NCBI GenBank assembly: GCA_002705165.1
Contig: PAJC01000078.1
Span: forward strand, 8,519-14,642
Origin: Planctomycetaceae bacterium
GTDB taxonomy: Bacteria; Planctomycetota; Planctomycetia; Pirellulales; Pirellulaceae
Reading direction: 5' to 3'
DNA: 6,124 nucleotides
The notes under the pieces are model-generated. The model was not told the origin of the DNA, searched no databases, and worked only from the letters and a program-made list of their open reading frames with translations. The translations under genes were made by a program, and so were the position numbers. Shown one piece after another: positions 1 through 6,124 of this stretch. Every line of letters begins with the position of its first letter. Positions within the stretch are counted from its first letter, which is position 1.

Positions 1-1188
1 TTCTCTTTCAAAGCCCATCGGGATGGCGAATTTTGGTTTTGCACCCGGACAAATTTGCAAAAACATGTCGTCCCATTGCAACTCCAGCCGGAAATTAGAA
101 TCTATGTAGACACCATCCAGCCTAAAATCAATCTGCGAGCTGAAATCAGTGCTGAATCAGAAGTAATCCTTCACGGTCAGATTCTGGATCCGACGATCGC
201 TCCGCATAGCGTACAAGCTGAGTTTCAGCCGACTCCCGACTCGGTGTGGCAACCATTCAAACTGGAATCAACTCCAACATTCCTCCGTCCCGGAATACTT
301 CAACTCACAGGACGCTGGCGGCCGAACATTGACACTCGTGTTGTCACCTTGCGTATAACAGCCACGGATGGCGCAAAAAACAAAACCGTCTCGCAAAAAC
401 AGATTTTCCTTCCGCCACTGAATCTTCAGCAAAGAAATAATTACAGCCTGGTTCAAAATCCCTATACAGGCCCTGTACCACACGAAGGAGCTGTTCGTTG
501 GCCAGCCGATACTGGTCCAGACCAGCAAACGTCTGAAGATATTCATTCTGTCACCTCACAATCAATCGATCCATCTAACCCAGTCTCCGTAGGCACTCCG
601 ACTTTCGCTCCTCCCGCCGATGCCAAAATCCATCAGGCCAATCAATCCCAATTTAAGCTGAACTACAGCCTCAACAATACATCCGGCAGCGTGGCTGAGG
701 TTCAGTTGTGGGCGACCGAAGACGGTGGACAAACCTGGGTACAATGGGGCGTCGACACGGACAAGCAAAGCCCTCTTGAGGTTGAGTTGCAACGCGACGG
801 GATCTATGGCTTCAAAACAGTCGTCCTGACAGCGAAAGGTGGTACAAACACTCAGCCATTACCTGATTCCAATGCAGATCTGTGGTTGCAGGTGGACACG
901 ACACAACCAGTATTAAAACCAGGGACGATCTCGTACTCGAATGAGGCCGGGATCCCGGAAGTTCTCATTCGCTGGGAAGCTAAAGATGAGAACTTTGGTA
1001 CCCGCCCGATCCGCCTGCACTACCAAGCGGTTACCGATACCGCGTGGCATGAAATCTCATTAGCCGTCCCCAACACAGGTATCTATCGCTGGAACCTTGA
1101 TCCGAGTAGTCAAACGCAACTGCGAATCAAGATCGAAGCTTTCGACAAAGCCGGCAATATCTCGACACAAATTATCGCTACCGAGTAG
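1..1188 (+). CDS. Secreted Ig-like repeat protein, C-terminal part (5' end outside window)
   Basis: The frame is open from base 1, so 395 residues are visible and the real start lies to the left. The first in-frame alternative start, TTG at 55, is not credible because the codons before it already read as the same module (RDG at residues 7-9, then an aromatic strand). Two related modules are visible. The first has RDG at 7-9, VDT at 36-38 and a closing TDGAKN at about 122-127. The second has RDG at 265-267, VDT at 298-300 and a closing FDKAGN at about 381-386. Residues about 135-210 form a Pro/Gln/Ser-rich linker. After it, a TEDGGQTW segment (about 239-246) resembles a sialidase-type Asp-box, though I infer only a beta fold from it. 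No catalytic motif or membrane segment is seen in this part. Proteins of this style are common in planctomycetes and are probably exported, with structural or surface roles; the exact function is unknown. The stop TAG is followed 10 bases later by the convergent oxidase gene. Confidence 0.85.
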   Translation, partial: FSFKAHRDGEFWFCTRTNLQKHVVPLQLQPEIRIYVDTIQPKINLRAEISAESEVILHGQILDPTIAPHSVQAEFQPTPDSVWQPFKLESTPTFLRPGILQLTGRWRPNIDTRVVTLRITATDGAKNKTVSQKQIFLPPLNLQQRNNYSLVQNPYTGPVPHEGAVRWPADTGPDQQTSEDIHSVTSQSIDPSNPVSVGTPTFAPPADAKIHQANQSQFKLNYSLNNTSGSVAEVQLWATEDGGQTWVQWGVDTDKQSPLEVELQRDGIYGFKTVVLTAKGGTNTQPLPDSNADLWLQVDTTQPVLKPGTISYSNEAGIPEVLIRWEAKDENFGTRPIRLHYQAVTDTAWHEISLAVPNTGIYRWNLDPSSQTQLRIKIEAFDKAGNISTQIIATE

Positions 1189-1198
1189 CACGCGTTGA

Positions 1199-2335
1199 TT
1201 AGTTTTTCAGTCGAGACCGTTGGAAGAGGGATAGATCAAAGGGAGACTTGGTATCTGTCGCCATATCAGCCAGAACCTCACCTAAGGCGGAAGTAAACTT
1301 GAAGCCGTGTCCGGACAGTCCCGCAGCGTAAACAATCCTCGGATCATCTTCACACTGATCAATAATAAAATGACCATCCGGACTCATTGTGTACATACAG
1401 ACAGTATGGTCTGTCGGGGTATCCGTGACACAGGGCAGATACTTTTTAAGAAATCGGTGTACATCATCCCGTTCTTCAAGATCCAGAGTACGATCGACCG
1501 TTAACGGATCTTGAACCAGGTCGCCACCAGTATGTCTGGCAACCTTAAGCCCCCGCCAGTCACTAGCTGGAAAGCCATAGTAATGCCCCGCCTCGGTCTC
1601 AAACAAAAAACTAGGACAACCGCTCTTACGAGAGTACTGACTTTCATCAGCATCGAACCAATGCAAAGGTTTTCGCAAAACGGTTAATTGCTGACTTAAC
1701 TCTGGCAACAGCTCGCGGGCCCAGGTCCCCAGTGTGACGACCACGCGGTCTGCTGTAAACGCACCCCGCGTTGTATTAACGCGGACAGCTTCTGAACCCG
1801 ACTCGATCGACGTAATTGATTGGTCACAAAAAGTCTCAGCACCAGCCCACTGGGCGAGTTCGACATGAGCGGAAACACATTGTTCGACCAGTAGAAAACC
1901 TGCGCGCTGTTCATAGACTACGGAATGCTCCGGCGCAAAAGAAAACTGAGGCCATCGTTGAGCGGCCTGCTCCCTTGTGAAATGCTCCACTTCTAAACCG
2001 TGTTCAGCGGCACTGGCAAGCACCCCCGGCACAAGCTCCCCCTCTTGAGGCCCTGCTTCGATGATTCCGGTTTCATAGTAAACGTCGCGACCGTGATCCT
2101 CACTTACCTGTTCCCAAAGCTCAAAGGCTCGCTGGACTAAAGGTACGTAGGACGGATGTTCGAAATAAGATTGCCTGATAAGCCGCGTGTGCCCGTGCGA
2201 ACTACCACGATCATGCGCAATCGGAAAACGATCCAGACCTGCGACATGGAGACCACGTCGAGCAAGATGGTAAAGCGCGGCACTCCCTGCTCCACCTAAC
2301 CCCAACACCAGATAATCAAAATGTCGCTTGCTCAT
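1199..2335 (-). CDS. FAD-dependent sarcosine / N-methyl-L-tryptophan oxidase family (MSOX/SolA-like)
   Basis: This is a 378-residue flavoprotein amine oxidase. Enzymes of this family oxidatively demethylate secondary amino acids such as sarcosine or N-methyl-L-tryptophan, giving the amino acid, formaldehyde and hydrogen peroxide, and act in the cytoplasm without a signal peptide. Residues 10-24 carry the Rossmann dinucleotide-binding glycine motif (LGLGGAGSAA) for FAD. The segment GSSHGHTRLIR at 44-54 matches the family flavin-contact region. Cys313 in CMYTMSPDGHFIID corresponds to the cysteine that binds FAD covalently (Cys315 of Bacillus MSOX). Lys264 and His268 match the oxygen-activating lysine and active-site histidine (Lys265, His269). 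His343 and Lys346 in SGHGFKF match His345 and Lys348. Length fits the family (about 370-390). The CMYT-type cysteine motif is nearer to MSOX than to E. coli SolA, but substrate cannot be fixed from sequence. The ATG lies 9 bases after the holA stop with no clear Shine-Dalgarno, so it is probably read from the holA transcript. Confidence 0.9.
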   Translation of the reverse strand: MSKRHFDYLVLGLGGAGSAALYHLARRGLHVAGLDRFPIAHDRGSSHGHTRLIRQSYFEHPSYVPLVQRAFELWEQVSEDHGRDVYYETGIIEAGPQEGELVPGVLASAAEHGLEVEHFTREQAAQRWPQFSFAPEHSVVYEQRAGFLLVEQCVSAHVELAQWAGAETFCDQSITSIESGSEAVRVNTTRGAFTADRVVVTLGTWARELLPELSQQLTVLRKPLHWFDADESQYSRKSGCPSFLFETEAGHYYGFPASDWRGLKVARHTGGDLVQDPLTVDRTLDLEERDDVHRFLKKYLPCVTDTPTDHTVCMYTMSPDGHFIIDQCEDDPRIVYAAGLSGHGFKFTSALGEVLADMATDTKSPFDLSLFQRSRLKN

Positions 2336-2344
2336 GTTAAAGCA

Positions 2345-3451
2345 CTACGAAGCCCTGGGAGGTTGAAACTCACGGTCTAAATAAACAATAAGCTTCTCTA
2401 ACGGCAAGGAAGAACGTGAAAACTTATTCTTCAAATCCAGGTCCGCCTCGAGAAGCCAACGCATGAAGTGAGTCATCCTGGCACTCCCTAATGACGACAA
2501 TTGTCCCTTCGTAAATTTCCCGCGAAACTTGGCTGCTCCACCAAGTTCATCTGCGATGCATTGCTGCACTGCCTGCTGTCCGGTTAATCCCTGTCGTAGA
2601 TGCCGTTGCATTCCACGAGTCATACGAACAAATTTACGATAGGAATAGGACATACCACCAAAAATCTGCCTGAGATCCTGCCCTTCTCTCAACAGGTTAT
2701 CAAGTAATTCCAAGGCGGCTCCTGAGTTACCGGTGACTGCGGTATCAACCATCTCGAAAGTATTCTTTTGATGCCAGCCACTCACGAGTTCCTGCACCTC
2801 CTGGACTGATACCGTCGCTCCTTCTTCAAGAAGCAGCACGAGTTTGAGCAAATTCATCTCCACGACACCGGCATTGCTATGGGAAAGCTCGAGCATTAGC
2901 TCGGCGGCATCCGACCCGAGTGTTAGGTCGTGAGCCTTTTTAGCCCAGGTGCTTACCCATTTCACGGCCTGAGTGCGTATCGCCTTCTCCGGCTTTTTCC
3001 AAGTCGACGGTTCCGGTATACGGCAGTCGATCACACGATTGTCGGGACTAAGCTTCTTATAAAGGGACGTGTTGCCTGGAAAAGAACTTGCTTCAAGAAT
3101 CATCAGGCCCGGGTGATAATCCGCTTTCGCATATTTAAGTAGTCGATCCTTGTTCGTCTTGAGGAAAGCTTCACGATTCAGTGTTCGTTTATCCACGTTG
3201 GGAACAATAGCAACCTGGATACCGTCACCGCCAAACAAAGACGCCGTGCTGACTTCATCGATCACTTCCGCCCATTCCGGCAGATCGTCAAAACATCTGA
3301 CATTATCCGTACCCTCCGGAGAGGCTTTGGCGAGGATCGTGTCGATTGCCTGACGATGAAGGAAGTAATCCGAGCCGACAAGTACGCAGATTCCGCTAGT
3401 CGGAGCTTTCTCCGGCGAACGTAACAAGTCAAACACATGGAGTGCAGGCAT
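2345..3451 (-). CDS. holA: DNA polymerase III subunit delta (clamp loader)
   Basis: This encodes the delta subunit of the replicative clamp loader, which opens the beta sliding clamp so it can be loaded on primed DNA. From ATG at 3451 it is 368 residues, close to the usual 330-370. The N-terminal AAA+-like domain starts with GICVLVGSDYFLHR at about 19-32, the typical opening strand and helix of HolA without a working Walker A motif. The pair Leu72-Phe73 in STASLFGG aligns with the clamp-opening Leu73-Phe74 of E. coli delta. The C-terminal helical domain has GQDLRQIFGGM, then a family-typical LLEADLDLKNK segment and the final LEKLIVYLDREF helix. The frame continues upstream to a TTG at 3517, but I prefer ATG 3451: it is preceded by GGAAGA at a 7-base spacing, and the extra 22 residues look unlike the family N-terminus. 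The AT-rich stretch upstream (about 3540-3560) could hold its promoter. The oxidase gene follows closely downstream. Confidence 0.92.
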   Translation of the reverse strand: MPALHVFDLLRSPEKAPTSGICVLVGSDYFLHRQAIDTILAKASPEGTDNVRCFDDLPEWAEVIDEVSTASLFGGDGIQVAIVPNVDKRTLNREAFLKTNKDRLLKYAKADYHPGLMILEASSFPGNTSLYKKLSPDNRVIDCRIPEPSTWKKPEKAIRTQAVKWVSTWAKKAHDLTLGSDAAELMLELSHSNAGVVEMNLLKLVLLLEEGATVSVQEVQELVSGWHQKNTFEMVDTAVTGNSGAALELLDNLLREGQDLRQIFGGMSYSYRKFVRMTRGMQRHLRQGLTGQQAVQQCIADELGGAAKFRGKFTKGQLSSLGSARMTHFMRWLLEADLDLKNKFSRSSLPLEKLIVYLDREFQPPRAS

Positions 3452-3458
3452 CGATTTA

Positions 3459-3464
3459 TCTTCC
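3459..3464 (-). promoter_or_regulatory. Ribosome binding site of holA (decides the start)
   Basis: On the minus strand this reads GGAAGA, 7 bases before the ATG that ends at 3451. The alternative TTG at 3517 has no comparable site, so this supports the shorter protein. Confidence 0.5.
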
Positions 3465-3666
3465 GTGACATGAGAGAGGCTGTCGCTGCGAGCAAGAGTA
3501 CAAAGGAAGCTCAACAACTGGTATCTTGACAGTATCCACTATCAATATAAGTATAGAAATAACTCGCCCGTATATGTTCTGCTATCCCTCCGGTATGACT
3601 GGATTTTCGGAAATTTGCGTCCTGAAATCAACGAACCGCGGATTGTTACCTAACGGGTGCAGTGAT

Positions 3667-3739
3667 GCCCCCTTCGTCTAGTGGCCCAGGACGCCGTTCT
3701 CTCCGAACGGAAACAGAGGTTCGAATCCTTTAGGGGGTA
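3667..3739 (+). tRNA. tRNA-Glu (anticodon CUC)
   Basis: The 73 bases fold into a full cloverleaf. The acceptor stem is GCCCCCT with AGGGGGT (7 pairs, the outermost a G1:U72 wobble). The D arm closely matches E. coli tRNA-Glu and keeps U11:A24, U13:G22 and C12:G23. The anticodon stem is CCGTT/AACGG, the variable loop is the short 4-base AAAC, and the T arm has the standard TTCGAAT loop. The anticodon CTC is at 3701-3703, preceded by T33, and would read GAG codons. A46 and the missing base 47, both glutamate identity features in E. coli, are present. Two things are odd: position 37 is C instead of A, and C32 can pair with G38, which shrinks the anticodon loop to five bases. The discriminator is A and CCA is not encoded. 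A T-rich run at 3741-3752 may help end transcription. Either this is a genuine secondary isoacceptor beside a UUC tRNA-Glu elsewhere, or a decaying copy. Confidence 0.85.
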
Positions 3740-3944
3740 CTTTTCTCTTTTTGTATTCAATGCATAGCGTAGCATCGGGCTGAATACGCTGCTTTTGAGC
3801 AATGACTTTATCTACTAAATTCGCTGTGCCCTGCCCTGCACCGCTCTGCTGTGTCACATTTGTGTCACGGATTCTGTAATCTGCCTGAATGTCAAAATCG
3901 TAAGACATCCTTTATTTGCGCCCTGAATCGCCGAGTAATGCATC

Positions 3945-3950
3945 TATGAT
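3945..3950 (+). promoter_or_regulatory. Candidate -10 element upstream of the lipoprotein gene
   Basis: TATGAT matches the sigma-70-type -10 consensus at five of six bases and sits about 36 bases before the lipoprotein ATG. The matching -35 is poor: CTGAAT at 3923-3928 gives a 16-base spacer but only half the consensus. Treat as a guess. Confidence 0.22.
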
Positions 3951-3975
3951 GGGTAGAGACTTACATCATAAAAAC

Positions 3976-3980
3976 GGAAG
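3976..3980 (+). promoter_or_regulatory. Ribosome binding site of the lipoprotein gene
   Basis: GGAAG lies five bases before the ATG at 3986. The spacing is slightly short but acceptable. It supports this ATG, which is also the one that gives a proper lipoprotein signal peptide. Confidence 0.5.
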
Positions 3981-3985
3981 CCACC

Positions 3986-5110
3986 ATGAACAGAATCACA
4001 AAGTTACTAGTAATCTGTTGTGCCGTTGTGATAGTATCCGGGTGCGAGACCCGTTCGCGAAATGCACATCCGAAGTCGAAACAAAACTCGAGCGAGAAGA
4101 AGACTGTACTAACTGCCGAGGAAGCCGCGAGCTTATTCGCGAATGAGATCGGGCGTTGGAAAATTACAGGGAAGAACATCCCTGTGGGTGGCGAAGTGGA
4201 ACCTTTTAACGACATGTTGGAGACTCGTTGGAGAGTAAAGGGGGAATCTGTCGAGTTCACGTTTAGTCCATTGATCAATGGGAAGAGAGTTCCCTTTGTC
4301 ACGCACAGGGAATACGATCCTCAGAAGGGCGTTTTCATATGGCGTTCCAAGGGCGAAGGATTTCCTGAGACTTCCGGCCAAGACCATTACAATCCAGCAA
4401 CCAAGACCTATCGGGGGAAGTATATCCACTCCGACGGCGCTGTGGAAACCAAGAAGTGCCTGCTGGTCAGTAAGGAAAAAATGCTGATCAAAAGTATTTT
4501 TGAGTTGGATGGTGAGGTTGTCTTTTCCCGCGAAATGATCTTGACTCGCCTGGTTAACACCGAAGAGAGTGGAGATCTTCCCGCTGATAAAAAGAGCGAC
4601 GACAAAACTAACGACATGGTTATCGGACTTACAAAAAAGCAGGCTGCCGAAATCATGGCTTGGGAAATTGGCGAGTGGAGCATTCGGGGACAACGGATGC
4701 CCGAAAACGAAGAACCCCAACGAGTTGAAATGACCAAGACCGTTCGCTGGAAGGAAAGAGGGAAATCGTTGGAGTATCAGTTCGATCTGTTAGAAAACGG
4801 CCAACCGGTGACCTACCGCGGCATCCAGACATTCGATGCGGGCAAAAGTCTTTTTGTCTACCGTGCGAAATGGGGTGAGAATCCGGAGACAATTTCACAT
4901 GAACGATACGATCCCTCCACACGCACCACCTCCAGCTATTTCTTTCCGACCGCGCCCCCATCAGATAACAAAACTGTCACGATTAGCCGCCGGGTTGGCG
5001 ATGATAAAACACAACAGACCATGGAAGTATTTCACAAAGGCCGACGAGTTTTCTCACAAGAATTGACTTCGACTCGGATCAAGGCCCGTCAAGAGAATGT
5101 GTCCCCTTGA
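3986..5110 (+). CDS. Lipoprotein with two tandem copies of an unassigned domain
   Basis: The product is 374 residues. Residues 1-20 are a lipoprotein signal peptide: a short basic start, a hydrophobic core and the lipobox VSGC ending at Cys20, so the mature protein is probably tethered to a membrane and faces the periplasm. A polar stretch to about 40 acts as a spacer. Residues about 42-189 and 215-365 are diverged copies of one domain. Both begin with an (E/K)-A-A-E-rich helix and an EIG.W.I.G motif (54-62 and 227-235). Both then have RW..(K/R)G.S.E(F/Y).F (about 81-92 and 254-265), an NG motif, an (H/R)Y(N/D)P motif (134-137 and 307-310) and a closing VFS.E...TR. The shared motifs sit about 173 residues apart. 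The W/G pattern recalls small lipocalin-like or DUF1579-type beta proteins, but I cannot assign a family. A charged, lysine-rich linker joins the copies. No catalytic residues are evident. The gene faces the convergent propeller gene downstream and appears to be transcribed alone. Confidence 0.85.
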   Translation: MNRITKLLVICCAVVIVSGCETRSRNAHPKSKQNSSEKKTVLTAEEAASLFANEIGRWKITGKNIPVGGEVEPFNDMLETRWRVKGESVEFTFSPLINGKRVPFVTHREYDPQKGVFIWRSKGEGFPETSGQDHYNPATKTYRGKYIHSDGAVETKKCLLVSKEKMLIKSIFELDGEVVFSREMILTRLVNTEESGDLPADKKSDDKTNDMVIGLTKKQAAEIMAWEIGEWSIRGQRMPENEEPQRVEMTKTVRWKERGKSLEYQFDLLENGQPVTYRGIQTFDAGKSLFVYRAKWGENPETISHERYDPSTRTTSSYFFPTAPPSDNKTVTISRRVGDDKTQQTMEVFHKGRRVFSQELTSTRIKARQENVSP

Positions 5111-5220
5111 ACGGCTTAACCTCCATCACGGACGCACAAGCAGAAAGCCCAAGTAAGGTTGAAGACCTCACTATCTCAGAAGCACTTCAACCACTCATCG
5201 ACAAATCTAAGAAGCCATAG
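5107..5220 (+). other. Coding-like tail or small ORF overlapping the lipoprotein stop
   Basis: In the +2 frame relative to the lipoprotein, the sequence after its stop reads as a plausible 37-residue peptide (ITDAQAESPSKVEDLTISEA in the middle) ending at TAG 5218-5220. Its only start is TTG at 5107, which overlaps the lipoprotein stop as TTGA. This frame stays open back to 5008 without an ATG. No strong ribosome binding site is seen. It could be a short coupled ORF, the remains of a longer C-terminus lost by a frameshift, or chance. Confidence 0.2.
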
Positions 5221-5311
5221 CTTTTAGGTACAACACCTGCACAAAACACACCGTCAGGTCGCCAGTAGAATCTAACGGACTGGCTGCTAATAGAACCGTA
5301 TGGACGTATCG

Positions 5312-6124
5312 CTACTTTCGAGACGACGCGATTATCGACTTACCATTGGTCGTCAGCACGTGAATCTCATGCAAGGAAACGCTGGGCGAAAGAAACTCCC
5401 AGACAACCTGTTTGTCACGTGTGATTTCAAAGGCTCGAGGCTTGTCGGGGGCTTGTTGATGGTAACTGCAGATAACCGTATTGCCATTTCCTAACCGCTG
5501 TGCGCCGCACGGATCATCAAACCTGCCAGCCACATGACTATTGTCAACTCGCCAGACAACTTCCCCTGCTTGATCAAACTCGACCGTTTTGTTTCCATGA
5601 GTAAGGTTTACCAGGATATTATTTGATTTTAGGAGGATTGCCGTGAAAGGCCAGTTTTCTTCCGCTCGCCCCCCAAGCTCCGCCAAATCTGTCTTGATCG
5701 TACGTTTCACCTTCCCTTGAGGGTCATATTGTTTGACCGCAAATCCAAGTAGATGAGGAACTAGATAGTCACCATTAGGTAGCTTGCGAGCCATGCGGGT
5801 TTGCATATGCGCGTTGTTAGTATCGGGTTGCAAAGGCACCTCGACATCAATTTGACCGGCCGGAGTAATCTCGAGAATTCGTGGTTTAGCTCCGCGTTCC
5901 ACGACCATCGTATTTCCACCTTCAAGTCGTACAACCGTTCCCAACTCTTTATTAATCGGATCCAGCTTGTATTGAAAGACGAGTTTCCCATCTCGGGTAT
6001 ACTCCCGAGCGCTGTTCTCAATGGAAACAAGGACATTGCCATTTGGCAATACAAATCCGTCACGTGAGCGTCCCGGAACCTGCCATTGCACTCGATTGTC
6101 CTCGCCGATAATGGCCGTAATAGA
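5312..6124 (-). CDS. Beta-propeller-like repeat protein, C-terminal part (5' end outside window)
   Basis: The frame is open to the right edge, giving 270 visible residues. The GTG at 6091 is an internal valine, not the start, because the codons to its right continue the repeat pattern (GEDNRVQWQVPG). Two motifs alternate. An L..(N/G)N.(L/V)V strand motif recurs at visible residues 26-33, 67-74, 115-122, 165-172, 211-218 and 257-264. Between them lies an E(Y/I/F)...G..V(V/W) motif, such as EYTRDGKLVFQY, EFDQAGEVVWRV and EITRDKQVVWEF. The 41-50 residue spacing is that of propeller blades, so about six blades are visible. The pattern resembles PQQ-like or arylsulfotransferase-type propellers; such proteins in planctomycetes are mostly uncharacterised and often exported. 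No signal peptide can be checked because the N-terminus is missing. A HEIHVLTTNG motif closes the last blade. The function is unknown. The gene converges on the lipoprotein gene across about 200 bases. Confidence 0.85.
   Translation of the reverse strand, partial: SITAIIGEDNRVQWQVPGRSRDGFVLPNGNVLVSIENSAREYTRDGKLVFQYKLDPINKELGTVVRLEGGNTMVVERGAKPRILEITPAGQIDVEVPLQPDTNNAHMQTRMARKLPNGDYLVPHLLGFAVKQYDPQGKVKRTIKTDLAELGGRAEENWPFTAILLKSNNILVNLTHGNKTVEFDQAGEVVWRVDNSHVAGRFDDPCGAQRLGNGNTVICSYHQQAPDKPRAFEITRDKQVVWEFLSPSVSLHEIHVLTTNGKSIIASSRK

Noticed and set aside
55..57. TTG as the start of the first gene
   Set aside because: The codons from base 1 already match the module seen again near residue 265, so the gene begins outside the window.
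3452..3517. 22-residue N-terminal extension of HolA from a TTG at 3517
   Set aside because: It does not resemble the family N-terminus, and the ATG at 3451 has a better ribosome binding site.
3526..3557. Perfect TTGACA on the plus strand as a tRNA promoter
   Set aside because: The nearest usable -10 (TATAGA at 3552-3557) gives a 20-base spacer, and at the normal 17 bases there is no -10 match. A minus-strand TATACT (3550-3555) as a holA promoter also lacks a -35. The AT-rich stretch may contain promoters, but I cannot place one.
3678..3739. Coding sequence antisense to the tRNA
   Set aside because: The peptide with GFEPL is the usual artefact of reading a tRNA gene backwards.
3721..3745. 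Duplicate of the tRNA 3' end as an att site of an integrated element
   Set aside because: I found no second copy of the tRNA 3' segment elsewhere in the window, so no element boundary can be shown here.
4133..4961. Open frames of 195, 109 and 102 codons on the minus strand opposite the lipoprotein gene
   Set aside because: The plus-strand product has a lipobox and a coherent internal duplication; the reverse frames show no domain or start signal and overlap each other.
5210..5226. Hairpin AGAAGC-cata-GCTTTT as a terminator between the convergent genes
   Set aside because: The stem is short with a G:U pair, and no T-run follows on either strand.

Overview
The window looks like ordinary chromosomal DNA from a member of the Planctomycetota, probably a Planctomycetaceae-type lineage of moderate GC. 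The main clue is the protein cut by the left edge. It carries paired Ig-like modules with a 'VDT.QP' signature and a Pro/Gln/Ser-rich linker, a style I know from planctomycete secreted proteins. Weak or absent Shine-Dalgarno sequences, a lipoprotein of unknown function and a propeller protein with repeated 'LPNGN.LV' motifs fit as well. The placement rests on family recognition only; no rRNA or other phylogenetic marker is present.

Layout from left to right: (1) 1-1188, plus strand, the C-terminal 395 residues of the Ig-like protein, whose start lies outside the window. (2) 1199-2335, minus strand, a sarcosine / N-methyl-tryptophan oxidase-type flavoenzyme with a complete set of active-site residues. 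(3) 2345-3451, minus strand, holA, the delta subunit of the DNA polymerase III clamp loader, 9 bases upstream of the oxidase gene and probably co-transcribed with it. (4) 3452-3666, an AT-rich intergenic stretch upstream of both holA and the tRNA. (5) 3667-3739, plus strand, tRNA-Glu with anticodon CUC and an odd anticodon loop. (6) 3740-3985, intergenic; its minus strand has an open frame that may be a decayed gene tail. (7) 3986-5110, plus strand, a lipoprotein made of two copies of one unnamed domain. (8) 5111-5311, intergenic, with a coding-like stretch up to 5220. (9) 5312-6124, minus strand, a beta-propeller-like protein whose start lies outside the window.

The genes do not form one pathway. 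holA and the oxidase gene form the only operon-like pair, and their functions are unrelated. Genes 1/2 and 7/9 are convergent pairs. I see no CRISPR array, insertion sequence, toxin-antitoxin pair or defence system. The items most worth a second look are the tRNA anticodon loop (C37 and a C32:G38 pair), the possible integrase or other gene remnant antisense to the tRNA, the tandem domain in the lipoprotein, and the coding-like tail after the lipoprotein stop. None of these amounts to a clearly new system.
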